Shown here: positions 1-6,728 of the stretch, piece after piece
Numbering within the stretch: position 1 is the stretch's first letter
Layout of the letters: every line of letters starts with the position of its first letter
Source: JAUWMI01 sp964630455
Lineage (GTDB): Bacteria; Sumerlaeota; Sumerlaeia; MWCT01; JAUWMI01
Direction: 5' to 3'
DNA: 10,350 nt
Assembly (NCBI GenBank): GCA_964630455.1
Contig: CAZVVA010000138.1
Coordinates: forward strand, 1 to 10,350
The notes under the pieces: generated by a model
Database searches by the model: none
Told to the model about the DNA's origin: nothing
What the model saw: the letters and a program-made list of their open reading frames with translations, nothing else
Position numbers and translations under genes: made by a program

Positions 1-121
1 AAGATTAACAGGATAAAAAAAATCTAAAGAATCCCATCAATCCCTGATAAATCCTGTCCAAAAATTAAAAACTGTATTCTTAACTTAAAAGAGAAGAAAT
101 TCTTCTCTAACGCAAAAGCGG
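1..121. other. AT-rich non-coding region downstream of the pilus operon
   Basis: No credible gene is seen in this stretch. Inverted copies of ACAGGAT (8-14) and ATCCTGT (51-57) flank an AT-rich core, similar in style to the short dispersed AACAGGAT/ATCCTGT repeats found between genes in many bacteria. With one copy in view I cannot show it is a repeat. A second inverted repeat lies at 90-108, with arms AGAGAAGAA and TTCTTCTCT around a single A. On the minus strand it is followed by TTTT, so it could act as a weak backup terminator behind the stronger hairpin at 131-159. Confidence 0.3.
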
Positions 122-159
122 AAATAAAAATGTCCAGCATTCTTTGGGAATGCTGGACA
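122..159 (-). terminator. Intrinsic (rho-independent) terminator of the pil operon
   Basis: A perfect 12-bp stem is formed by TGTCCAGCATTC (131-142) and GAATGCTGGACA (148-159) with a 5-base loop. Read on the minus strand, the hairpin is followed directly by TTTTTATTT (complement of 122-130). This is the classic layout of a rho-independent terminator, about 60 bases past the pilQ stop codon. The plus-strand side has only a short T-run, so it most likely serves the leftward pilus operon. Confidence 0.85.
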
Positions 160-176
160 AGGATTTTGGTCTCCTA

Positions 177-188
177 CCTTAGCTAAGG
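177..188. other. 12-bp perfect palindrome CCTTAGCTAAGG
   Basis: CCTTAGCTAAGG is its own reverse complement and lies between the pilQ stop and the operon terminator. With no loop it is more a possible protein-binding dyad than an RNA hairpin. No function can be assigned, and it may be chance. Confidence 0.3.
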
Positions 189-218
189 GCGAAAGGAGCG
201 GCACACATTCGCTGCCGT

Positions 219-2108
219 TTAATTAGTGATCTTCACGTCATCATAGAAATAGTCGGGCAGTTCCCAGTCGTAGTCAATCTGCTCATAGCGGTACTGTTCT
301 TCAGCCGTCAGCATCGGTTCTTTAATAATATGCGGTGTGACAAACATTATCAGTTCCAGCTTGTCGGCTGTGTTTAGTGTATCTTTGAATAACCACCCAA
401 ATAGCGGAATCCGATGGAACCACGGTGCTCCGGTAGTATCGTTGCTGCGCTGCATCTTTTTTAGACCGCCGACTACCACGGTATCTTCGTCTTTGACGAT
501 TACGTTGGTCACTGATTTTCGGGAATCTATTTGTGGTACCATTGAATATTGGGTCGGGACCCATCTCCGGAGAATTCTCTGCTCGGGTTCGATCGTCATG
601 CGGACATAGCCGTTATTGGTAATGTTGGGCGTAACGGTCATCTTAATCCCTGTTTCTTCGAACTCCACTTCCTCTGTTATAAATTCGCCCTGGTCGCTTT
701 TTACGGCCTCAGTGTAAGGAAGATTCTCAACTATCTCAATGGTGGCTGGGACATTGTTCAGGGTAATCACCTTCGGATTGGCAAGCACCACAATTTCATT
801 GCGATTTTCCATGGCCGAAAGTGTAAGATCGAGACTCCAGGTTTCGCCAAAAAGGTGCGCCAGCTTCCCAATATTCAGCTGCCCTGGACGTGCAAAACTT
901 GGGTCAAAGAACGCTGCGGTGGACTGCGGGCCGGGTAAGCCTGTGAACGGATTAATTGGCGTGTCATCCCATCCTGCTGGTTCTGGCTCAAACTTAAGCA
1001 AGCCCCAGCTGATGCCCAGTGCCTTCTGAGCGCCTTCGCTCATATCCACCATCCGCGCCTCGATCATAACCTGCTTTTCCGGAATGTCGAGCTTGCTAAC
1101 CAGATCCTCGAGGATCGCTACATTGGGCGGCGTATCAGTAATAATGAGTGCGTTGGTGCCGTCGTCGGACTGAATCTGGCCGTCTTCGGTAATAAACGGC
1201 TCCAGAGTTTCTTTTACGCGCCTGGCCTGAACCCAATTAACGGGCCGATGAACGGTTTTGAGCTCAATCTCCTTTTTGCGGACTTCCTTGCGCGGAACGA
1301 CCCGCACAATGTTGCCTGGCTCGAGCACGAACGAGAGACCGTTTGTCTTGAGTATGCTGTCAAGGGCTGCACCAAGTGGGACATCTTCGAGGTGTACGGT
1401 CACGGTCCCTTTGACGTCCTTTTGCGACATAATAATATTAAGCCCGGTTTTTCGCGAAATGATGCGCAACACATTCTGGAGATCAGCATCCTTGAAGCTC
1501 AAGGTCACGGTTTGTGCGAAGATGGCCTGCTTAAGCAGCTCGGCCTCTGCGGTTTCGGCTGTAATTTCTTCCGCCACGCCTGTTGGAGGCACGTAGGGCT
1601 TAAACTCAGTGACCTGCCCAGGCTCCTCCGCGGGAGCAGGTGCAGGCACGGCCTCTTCGCTTGGTGGTGCAGGCACGACCTCTACTATTGGCGGTGCAGG
1701 TGGCGCTTCGACGGGCGCTGCTGTGGGTGCGGCAGGGGCGGCAGGTGGTGAGGTTACCTCGACTTTTTCACCTGGTGCAACCTCTTCCTTTGGTTTCTCA
1801 GCTTCCCCATTACCTTTCTTCTTGGCCCCTGCTACCTTTTCGTCTGCTGACATCGCCATCTCGGGAATCAGAGATTGGTCAATATCGGCAACAGCAAGTG
1901 GGTGAGTAGCCGGATCCATGACCACCGACTCAACCCCATCAACAAACGCCATCACCCTCTCTAGCTGGAGTGCTGAAACGCACGTGCCGGGCGGTTCTAC
2001 CAGTGGTTGTCTTTGTTCCGTGGCATCACCTGGGTTGATCAGGGCGATCAATGGTAACACGAGCATGACACCGATCCATGCTCTCAGGCCTACGGTTCTT
2101 CCTTTCAT
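219..2108 (-). CDS. pilQ: Type IV pilus outer-membrane secretin PilQ
   Basis: PilQ forms the multimeric outer-membrane pore through which the type IV pilus passes. This 629-residue protein starts with a Sec signal peptide (about residues 1-30, hydrophobic core 12-24, likely cut near DAT/EQ). A long Pro/Ala/Glu-rich linker (about 105-175) follows, then a secretin/TonB short N-terminal domain (about 200-273), one secretin N1-type domain (about 281-345) and the secretin beta-barrel domain (about 347-595). The barrel includes VVVGGL (544-549) and the signature-like IPLFGWLF (567-574). No AMIN domain, common at the N-terminus of PilQ, is recognisable. A short acidic, Tyr-rich tail follows the barrel. 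The ATG at 2108 is preceded by AGGAG and GAGGG on the minus strand. It is the last gene of the operon, 33 bases after the pilP-like gene, and is followed by a strong terminator. Family assignment as a secretin is firm; PilQ rather than GspD rests on the pilMNO neighbours. Confidence 0.93.
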   Translation of the reverse strand: MKGRTVGLRAWIGVMLVLPLIALINPGDATEQRQPLVEPPGTCVSALQLERVMAFVDGVESVVMDPATHPLAVADIDQSLIPEMAMSADEKVAGAKKKGNGEAEKPKEEVAPGEKVEVTSPPAAPAAPTAAPVEAPPAPPIVEVVPAPPSEEAVPAPAPAEEPGQVTEFKPYVPPTGVAEEITAETAEAELLKQAIFAQTVTLSFKDADLQNVLRIISRKTGLNIIMSQKDVKGTVTVHLEDVPLGAALDSILKTNGLSFVLEPGNIVRVVPRKEVRKKEIELKTVHRPVNWVQARRVKETLEPFITEDGQIQSDDGTNALIITDTPPNVAILEDLVSKLDIPEKQVMIEARMVDMSEGAQKALGISWGLLKFEPEPAGWDDTPINPFTGLPGPQSTAAFFDPSFARPGQLNIGKLAHLFGETWSLDLTLSAMENRNEIVVLANPKVITLNNVPATIEIVENLPYTEAVKSDQGEFITEEVEFEETGIKMTVTPNITNNGYVRMTIEPEQRILRRWVPTQYSMVPQIDSRKSVTNVIVKDEDTVVVGGLKKMQRSNDTTGAPWFHRIPLFGWLFKDTLNTADKLELIMFVTPHIIKEPMLTAEEQYRYEQIDYDWELPDYFYDDVKITN

Positions 2109-2141
2109 TGTCCCTCGTTCTCCTTTCGCCGCAGTAATGTG

Positions 2142-2894
2142 CTATCGTGCTTCAACCACAACAGGGAACTTCCTACTGTGATACCGATAAACCACTTCCT
2201 TGTCCTTGATTTCGTCCACAACCACTTCATCATAATCAGGCACTGGTTCGCCAATTCGCAATATTGCATCACCGACCAGTACGACCGACTGCGTCGGATC
2301 TTGCTTATCGACAATTACTCCCGACGTATTAGAAACAACCCATGAGGGGAGTACCAGCTGGGGTCTCCGTACTCCGTCAGGGCCGTAGCCCTCAGCAAGC
2401 ATCTTCTTCACTCGGTTGAGCTCAGTCCTGGCCTCCTTGATATGGCGAGATCCCGGATACTCTTTCAAGACCTCTTCCAGATATTTCTCAGCTTCTTGCA
2501 GACGCCCTTCTTTGATCTTCTCTTGCGCCATCTCAATCAATTCGCGCACGATCACTTCGCGGCGCACCCATGGAATAATCATCGGATCCGGCAGATCGCG
2601 CGGGTCATAAACAAACTTGGGCTCCTCACCGAGTAATTTCCGAACATCCTCCTTCGTCCTGAAGAGCGTCTCGGGCATTTCCGGTTCCTCGCTCTCCTTG
2701 CCCAGATCCTCCGTTTTCGGCACCGCGGCGTATGCCTCGACAGGGACTGCTCTCGTCGGAGAGGCGTTTATGTCTTGCACCAGCACGATTTCTTCCACCA
2801 CAGTGGTGCCCTTGTCTTGCGCGCTTGCACCCATTACCAGCCCCAACATTAAAACCAACACTACACCAAATATCTCAGCAGTCTGGATTCTCAT
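2142..2894 (-). CDS. pilP: PilP-like periplasmic pilus assembly protein with a TPR-like helical segment
   Basis: This 250-residue protein sits where pilP normally lies, between pilO and pilQ. PilP is the periplasmic link from the PilN/PilO inner-membrane complex to the secretin. Seen: a signal peptide (1-25, ending ASA before Gln26) without a lipobox Cys; an acidic, low-complexity region (about 30-95); YDPRDLPDPMIIP (96-108), which recalls the PilP RDPF-type motif; a helical TPR-like segment (about 112-166, with EGRLQEAEKYLEEVLKEYP); and a C-terminal domain (about 183-248) with GVIV, VVLVGDAILRIGEPVPDY and repeated VV strands, matching the beta-rich PilP/GspC-type homology region. Typical PilP is a lipoprotein of about 170-180 residues, so this one is longer and has the extra helical part. 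I chose ATG 2894 because AGGAG lies 7 bases upstream; the in-frame ATG at 2909 has no ribosome-binding site. The PilP assignment depends on gene order plus a weak domain match. Confidence 0.68.
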   Translation of the reverse strand: MRIQTAEIFGVVLVLMLGLVMGASAQDKGTTVVEEIVLVQDINASPTRAVPVEAYAAVPKTEDLGKESEEPEMPETLFRTKEDVRKLLGEEPKFVYDPRDLPDPMIIPWVRREVIVRELIEMAQEKIKEGRLQEAEKYLEEVLKEYPGSRHIKEARTELNRVKKMLAEGYGPDGVRRPQLVLPSWVVSNTSGVIVDKQDPTQSVVLVGDAILRIGEPVPDYDEVVVDEIKDKEVVYRYHSRKFPVVVEAR

Positions 2895-2901
2895 ATCTCT
2901 G

Positions 2902-2906
2902 CTCCT
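2902..2906 (-). promoter_or_regulatory. Ribosome binding site deciding the pilP-like start
   Basis: AGGAG on the minus strand, 7 bases before the ATG at 2894. It lies inside the five extra codons that an ATG at 2909 would give, so the inner start is favoured. Confidence 0.7.
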
Positions 2907-3002
2907 CATATTGGAAAGTGACGACGTGCCTTTTTCCCTCTCCTCATTATCCTCCGCAACTCACTCAGGCGGCGGACATCTGCATCACACCACGTCTGAC
3001 TC

Positions 3003-3560
3003 TTATTGCGGGTTAAACATAAAGGTAGAGATACGCAGCGACACCGGGTGAATACTTGGCCGTTTATCATTGTTCGACACACGAAAGCTATTAACCCGCA
3101 TGAAGCGGTTCGGATTTTCCTCGATAAGATTCAGGTACTGGCCAAACTCGTGATACCGACTGCTGCACTCAATATCGTAAGGGATCGCAGTATAGAGCGT
3201 ATGTTCCCCGTATGCTTGTGGTGTGATGGTTTGATTCTTCACCCCTGTGATACGCAGGATCTCAATTAATTCGTTGAGAAATCCAGGGGCATCAGGTCTG
3301 CTGGGCAGGCGCCGTGCAGCATCGAGTATCCCCTTCTCCATGGCCCTGATCATATGCTCCTGATCCTTGAGCGCCAGCATGGTGCGATAGTCTTGGTTCA
3401 ACGTCTTGATCTCAGCTTGCAGTTCCTCGACCTTGTTGCTATTCACCTTGATCTTCGGCTTAATAATGGTGACATAGTAATAGGCAATACCTGCGCCAAT
3501 AAGGAGGGCAATGAATACCCCAACCTGAAGCGTTTTTCTATCCTTATCCGTAAAGGTCAT
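3003..3560 (-). CDS. pilO: Type IV pilus inner-membrane assembly protein PilO
   Basis: PilO pairs with PilN in the inner membrane and transmits the alignment complex into the periplasm. The 185-residue product has a short cytoplasmic N-terminus, one transmembrane helix (about 12-30), a coiled-coil (about 36-80, rich in Glu/Lys/Leu heptads) and a periplasmic ferredoxin-like domain (about 88-183). The domain begins with the family-typical LPSRPDAPGFLNELIEI and the following Gly106. Its length is close to the usual value of about 200. The ATG at 3560 has AGGGG 9 bases upstream on the minus strand. It lies 102 bases after pilN and 108 bases before the pilP-like gene, which are wider gaps than usual within this operon type. 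Identification rests on topology, order and the periplasmic domain pattern. Confidence 0.88.
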   Translation of the reverse strand: MTFTDKDRKTLQVGVFIALLIGAGIAYYYVTIIKPKIKVNSNKVEELQAEIKTLNQDYRTMLALKDQEHMIRAMEKGILDAARRLPSRPDAPGFLNELIEILRITGVKNQTITPQAYGEHTLYTAIPYDIECSSRYHEFGQYLNLIEENPNRFMRVNSFRVSNNDKRPSIHPVSLRISTFMFNPQ

Positions 3561-3662
3561 GATACGATCCCCTTTCTGGAAGCAATCCGCTTAATACCTA
3601 TGTCCATTTTCAGCTGAATAAGGCAGTCTATTGCTTCACCGCATTGCCCAGGAGCTCAGCGT

Positions 3663-4401
3663 CTAATTAGAACTTAGTGGTCGTGAGGTTATGACGAAAA
3701 CAAACTGACTCACCTCAACCCCTTGGACTAATACAGTCGGAATTTTCACAATTTTGATCAAATCGTCAAAATTTTCCATAAAACGCTGGGTTTCTCCACT
3801 CGCCGTCCGATAGGAATATCGCTGTAGCGCGTTCAAAAAATCCAAGACAAGCTGCAACCGCCTTTCGCTATTTTCAGCAAATGTAATACCGGTAATTCTT
3901 AAGGACTGTTTGATTATCGGCTTCTTCACTATCGAAGGGGGAGTGCCCTTTTTGCCTGCCTTTTCCCATTCGGCACGACGCTGCTGTGATTCGAGGGTCT
4001 CAACGTTATTGACGCTCTCCGTCATGAGGAGATCGGTGATATAGACATTGGGTGGAATTAGATCGGCCAGCATGTTGAGTTTTTCAGACCACAAGAGCCG
4101 ATTGGTGGGATTCAGAGAATTAAGAATTTCAATTTGATTCGCAACCAGCATTTTGATATCTCTGAGGGACTTGTATTCACCCTCCAGGGCGTCAATTTTC
4201 CCTTTCACCTCTTCGTGCTCGCTAGTTGCTGTCTTGAGTGCATTGTCGCTGGCAGTCTTGGCCCGATACGCGAGCAGGCCTTCACAGACCACCAGGACGA
4301 ATAGCCCAACTATCACTAGCATGACAATGAGAGAAGGTTTGGGTGCCGCAATCCTCTCTCTGCGCTTCTTTCCGGCCAATTCCGGNNNNNNNNNNGATCA
4401 T
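3663..4401 (-). CDS. pilN: Type IV pilus inner-membrane assembly protein PilN (start interrupted by assembly gap)
   Basis: PilN is a bitopic inner-membrane protein. Its cytoplasmic N-terminal INLLP peptide binds PilM, and its periplasmic domain pairs with PilO. After the gap the readable frame gives a basic stretch, one transmembrane helix (SLIVMLVIVGLFVLVVCEGL), a coiled-coil of about 50 residues and a PilN periplasmic domain (containing LNMLADLIPPNVYITDLLM and ALRITGIT-like SLRITGIT). A lysine-rich insertion around KKGTPPSIVKKP interrupts that domain. The apparent TTG start at 4379 is not credible: the frame stays open into the N-run as Pro-Glu-Leu-Ala. ATG ATC (4401-4396) follows the pilM stop directly, with AGGTGG 8 bases upstream, and would encode Met-Ile. 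MI plus a missing xINLL plus PEL fits the family N-terminus. The ten Ns do not keep frame between the two parts, so the true gap length must differ. Confidence 0.87.
4386..4395. other. Assembly gap (ten N bases)
   Basis: Ten consecutive Ns break the 5' end of pilN. The six bases before it (ATGATC on the minus strand) and those after it (CCG GAA TTG GCC) are both apparently pilN coding. They join in one frame only if the missing length is a multiple of three, so ten is a placeholder. Confidence 0.97.
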
Positions 4402-5559
4402 CTACTCAACCACCTCTCTCAAGGCGAGTCCAATGCCAACTCCAAGCATCTGCTTGGCCTTGATCAACGCGTCACTGTCAATATCTTTGCCAACCACACT
4501 GATGCGCCGCAACGGGTCAATAATCTCTACAGGAAGATTCAACTCATTCGCAAAAAACTTGTCAATGTTCCGCAGTTTCGATGTTCCGCCACCGAGTACG
4601 ATCTTCTGGACAACTCTCCCATTGGCCTGATTCTCAAAAAACTGTATCGAGCGCCGTATCTCGCTCAATAAATTGGTCAATGAATTCTTTACCATCTTTG
4701 CGGCAATGGCTTCCTGAGAATCTTCTCCCAGCTCTTCGCCGGTGATCTTCTCTACTGTTCCCCGAATTGTATCGAGCAGGCCGGATTCCGACGGGCCGCC
4801 CTCGGCTTCAGCTTCCTCGCTCGGAACGGATGCGCCTGCGGCAATCTTCATCTCCTCAGCCTGCACGAAGCTAATGCCTAGCCGTGACTGAATCGAGGTA
4901 GTAATGGTGTCTCCAGCAATAGAAATGTCGCGAGAGAAGCGTGAAATCCCACCAATATAGACGTTAATACTCGTGATCTCTCCACCGATATTAATCAGCG
5001 CAATGACGTCTGTGGGATTTGGTTGGTAGTTGACTTCAAAACAATTCAGGAAGGCAAATGAATCAACATCAATAATTAGGGGAGTAAGTCCGACAGCCCG
5101 GATTAGATCGATGTGTTCATTGACGAGTTCCTTTTTCGCAGAGACGAGGAGGACATCCACCTTGCCCCCTTCGCCAGCCTTGCCCAATATGACCGAGTCA
5201 ATATTGACCTCGTCAATGTGAAATGGGATATATTCTTCAGCCTCCCATTTGAGAGCGTTTTTCAGCTCATCCTCCGGCATATCGGGCAATTGGATATACC
5301 GGACGATTATAGACTCACCGCTGACTGCGGTGATTGCTTGCTTTGCACTAATGTTTGCGCTCTGAAGCGCCTTGCGGACAGCGGCAATTTTCAGCTCCCG
5401 GACGCTTTCCGCTGCCGCCTTTTTATCCCCGCCGGGATAAATCTCCGCAATCCCAAATTTTTCTAATTCTATCCCTTTTCCTGACCGCCTTAACTGAACC
5501 GCCTTAACAATACTGGAGCCAATATCCAATCCCACAGTCGCTTTCTGCCAGCGCACCAT
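4402..5559 (-). CDS. pilM: Type IV pilus assembly ATPase-fold protein PilM
   Basis: PilM is a cytoplasmic, FtsA/actin-like nucleotide-binding protein that docks on the PilN N-terminus and links the pilus motor to the PilN/O/P frame. Counting from ATG 5559 (385 residues), the actin-fold motifs are phosphate-1 VGLDIGSSIVK (9-19), a PilM-typical EYIPFHIDEV (109-118), phosphate-2 ALINIGGEI (187-195) and the adenosine-site VLGGGTSKL (321-329). The C-terminus GVGIGLALRE is also typical. A Glu/Gly/Ser-rich stretch (about 242-285) lies in the second half and looks like an insertion. An in-frame GTG at 5568 would add three residues. I prefer the ATG because GGGTGG lies 5 bases upstream, resembling the AGGTGG before pilN. 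It is the first gene of the operon, and its TAG abuts the inferred pilN ATG. Confidence 0.94.
   Translation of the reverse strand: MVRWQKATVGLDIGSSIVKAVQLRRSGKGIELEKFGIAEIYPGGDKKAAAESVRELKIAAVRKALQSANISAKQAITAVSGESIIVRYIQLPDMPEDELKNALKWEAEEYIPFHIDEVNIDSVILGKAGEGGKVDVLLVSAKKELVNEHIDLIRAVGLTPLIIDVDSFAFLNCFEVNYQPNPTDVIALINIGGEITSINVYIGGISRFSRDISIAGDTITTSIQSRLGISFVQAEEMKIAAGASVPSEEAEAEGGPSESGLLDTIRGTVEKITGEELGEDSQEAIAAKMVKNSLTNLLSEIRRSIQFFENQANGRVVQKIVLGGGTSKLRNIDKFFANELNLPVEIIDPLRRISVVGKDIDSDALIKAKQMLGVGIGLALREVVE
4410..4415 (-). promoter_or_regulatory. Ribosome binding site for pilN inside the pilM 3' end
   Basis: AGGTGG on the minus strand lies 8 bases before the ATG at 4401, which directly follows the pilM TAG. 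It supports a pilN start immediately after pilM and against a TTG start on the other side of the assembly gap. Confidence 0.65.
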
Positions 5560-5568
5560 CTTAGCCAC

Positions 5569-5903
5569 CCCGTTCCGCTACAGTTTTCTACTGCTTCTGT
5601 CACGTTTGCTATCTGCATCATCATCTGCTGTGAAAAGGCGAAAAAAAGGATTTTTGACTCTACTTACCTAAAACAAGATGACCCTTACCCCAAGTGGCAT
5701 TTCCTTTGCAAGCAAAAAATTACTATTCTTTGCATATCTGCTGCATTTATATACCTAATCAGGTGGGGTGTCTACCGGAAATTGCAGGGTATTTATGCGG
5801 AAACCGATGGTGAATTCCACAGGCAGCCAACCATCCTAGTGCTATGACACGCCTTTCCTTTTTACTGCACCTGCACAGAAGTTGACCCACCCTGCCAATT
5901 CTT
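5569..5903. other. Intergenic region between pilM and the small hypothetical gene
   Basis: No convincing gene is seen on either strand. It must hold the promoter of the leftward pil operon, but I could not fix a good -35/-10 pair on the minus strand. A TATATA run at 5745-5754 (minus) is a possible -10 without a convincing -35. A sigma-54-type element lies at 5695-5710 on the plus strand. TTTGC-AA-GCAAA (5705-5716) is a short inverted repeat overlapping it. GATGGT and ACCATC around 5803-5836 could pair with an 18-base loop. The longest plus-strand frame here (from ATG 5688) is 26 codons and unsupported. Confidence 0.5.
5695..5710 (+). promoter_or_regulatory. Possible sigma-54 (-24/-12) promoter
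   Basis: TGGCATTTCCTTTGCA matches the sigma-54 consensus TGGCAC-N5-TTGCA. The invariant GG (5696-5697) and GC (5708-5709) have the required 10 bases between them. It points right, with a start near 5721, away from pilM and opposite to the hypothetical gene at 5904-6302. No plus-strand gene follows for almost 1 kb, so it is either a chance match or drives an untranslated or antisense transcript. Confidence 0.4.
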
Positions 5904-6302
5904 TCATCCTTCTAACTCAAGCACCTGTACAATGACAGAGTAAACGGCTTCGAGATCCGTCTTTCCGATGCTATTGATAAAGCCCTTGCGTTCGCTGTTA
6001 ATCTCCACGCTGGAATAAGTGGGTTTTGTATCCACGCAGACCTTCTGGTAGCCGTGTTCCTTTAACCAGTCTACACAATCCGTCCACCGTGGAAGCCACA
6101 CCACTTCATCGGGACTATATTGCCGGTTACTTTTGTCGAAGATAATGGCCTGATCACATTCTCCCTGGATATCAAGTACGATGCAGACCTCTGATAAATC
6201 CTTGGTAAATAAATCCCCCATCTTGTAATCCCAGCGAAACCCGACAAGCTTCATCTGGTAAGCGATATCCAATATCTCCTTGTCAAACCCCTTGATTTCC
6301 AT
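5904..6302 (-). CDS. Hypothetical protein, 132 residues
   Basis: I do not recognise this protein. It is a small, acidic, probably soluble and cytoplasmic protein with no signal peptide or membrane segment. It contains a Trp-rich centre (EVVWLPRWTDCVDWLKEHGY, about residues 66-85) and a helical C-terminus (GKTDLEAVYSVIVQVLELEG). The final helix after a PTYSSVEIN-like strand recalls small alpha/beta sandwich proteins of phage origin, but this is only an impression. The ATG at 6302 has GGAG 9 bases upstream. It stands alone: 335-344 bases separate it from pilM downstream on the same strand, and the operon on its other side is divergent. A real gene is likely from the even composition and the RBS; the function is open. 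Confidence 0.6.
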   Translation of the reverse strand: MEIKGFDKEILDIAYQMKLVGFRWDYKMGDLFTKDLSEVCIVLDIQGECDQAIIFDKSNRQYSPDEVVWLPRWTDCVDWLKEHGYQKVCVDTKPTYSSVEINSERKGFINSIGKTDLEAVYSVIVQVLELEG

Positions 6303-6669
6303 TCAGTGCGTCTCCGGTCGTATGTTCTGCACAAAATCGCCTGCCTGTCTTCTCACAATCTCTTTCCCATCGGAGAAGCCCGGTTCTCGCTTACTTCCAA
6401 TGAATTACCTATAGCCTACCCTACGAGCGGATTGCAATAAAATTGAGCACCGTAGAGAAGCCTATATACGCGAGTCAGTGTCGGCAAATGCTTTTATGAT
6501 GCAGAGACGTCCTAACCGATGCAAAACAGATTATTGTCGGCTAACTGAGTCATAGTCAAGATCTTCCGTTAACACCTGGCCTGGAACGCTTCGTGCTACC
6601 TCGCGGCCGGACCCTATGGCTAAGCAGGTCAGGCACATACTATGGAGTACTGGTTCCTCTGAGTTTTCC
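6303..6669. other. Divergent intergenic region upstream of the hdr-glt operon
   Basis: This stretch separates the leftward hypothetical gene from the rightward hdr-glt operon. I see no gene, tRNA or clear riboswitch. Only short weak dyads are visible, such as TACT/AGTA around 6638-6650. Most of any control region for the glutamate synthase operon would lie at its right end, next to the promoter at 6670-6697. Confidence 0.5.
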
Positions 6670-6697
6670 TTGACCAGCGCATTTTTTTCACTAGAAT
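6670..6697 (+). promoter_or_regulatory. Sigma-70-type promoter of the hdr-glt operon
   Basis: TTGACC (6670-6675) and TAGAAT (6692-6697) each match the -35 (TTGACA) and -10 (TATAAT) consensus at five of six positions, with a 16-base spacer. The expected transcription start is near 6704, leaving a leader of about 25 bases with a GGAGG before the ATG at 6729. The in-frame ATG at 6696 lies within the -10 box and would not be transcribed. Confidence 0.65.
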
Positions 6698-6712
6698 GGT
6701 CTTACTTTTTGT

Positions 6713-6717
6713 GGAGG
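6713..6717 (+). promoter_or_regulatory. Ribosome binding site of the HdrBC-like gene
   Basis: GGAGG lies 11 bases before the ATG at 6729. No comparable site precedes the ATG at 6696. It decides the start together with the promoter position and the family's usual N-terminus. Confidence 0.6.
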
Positions 6718-6728
6718 AATGCTGCTGG

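Noticed and set aside
1248..1905. Plus-strand frames rich in Gly, Ala, Cys and Arg opposite pilQ
   Set aside because: They are the complement of the Pro/Ala/Glu-rich linker and STN region of PilQ; the composition is fully explained by that.
4377..4379. TTG as the pilN start codon
   Set aside because: The frame stays open upstream into the N-run, and this Leu fits the PEL following the INLLP motif. A better start with an RBS exists at 4401.
5566..5568. GTG as the pilM start codon
   Set aside because: Possible but weaker: no good ribosome binding site lies at proper distance, whereas the ATG at 5559 has GGGTGG 5 bases upstream. The difference is only three residues.
5688..5768. A 26-codon plus-strand frame, hydrophobic, between pilM and the hypothetical gene
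   Set aside because: It has no ribosome binding site, overlaps the sigma-54-type element and has no prepilin-type cleavage motif, so it is not a pilin.
6303..6669. tRNA, riboswitch or CRISPR in the divergent spacer
   Set aside because: No cloverleaf, no long conserved stem set and no direct repeats could be found by reading both strands.
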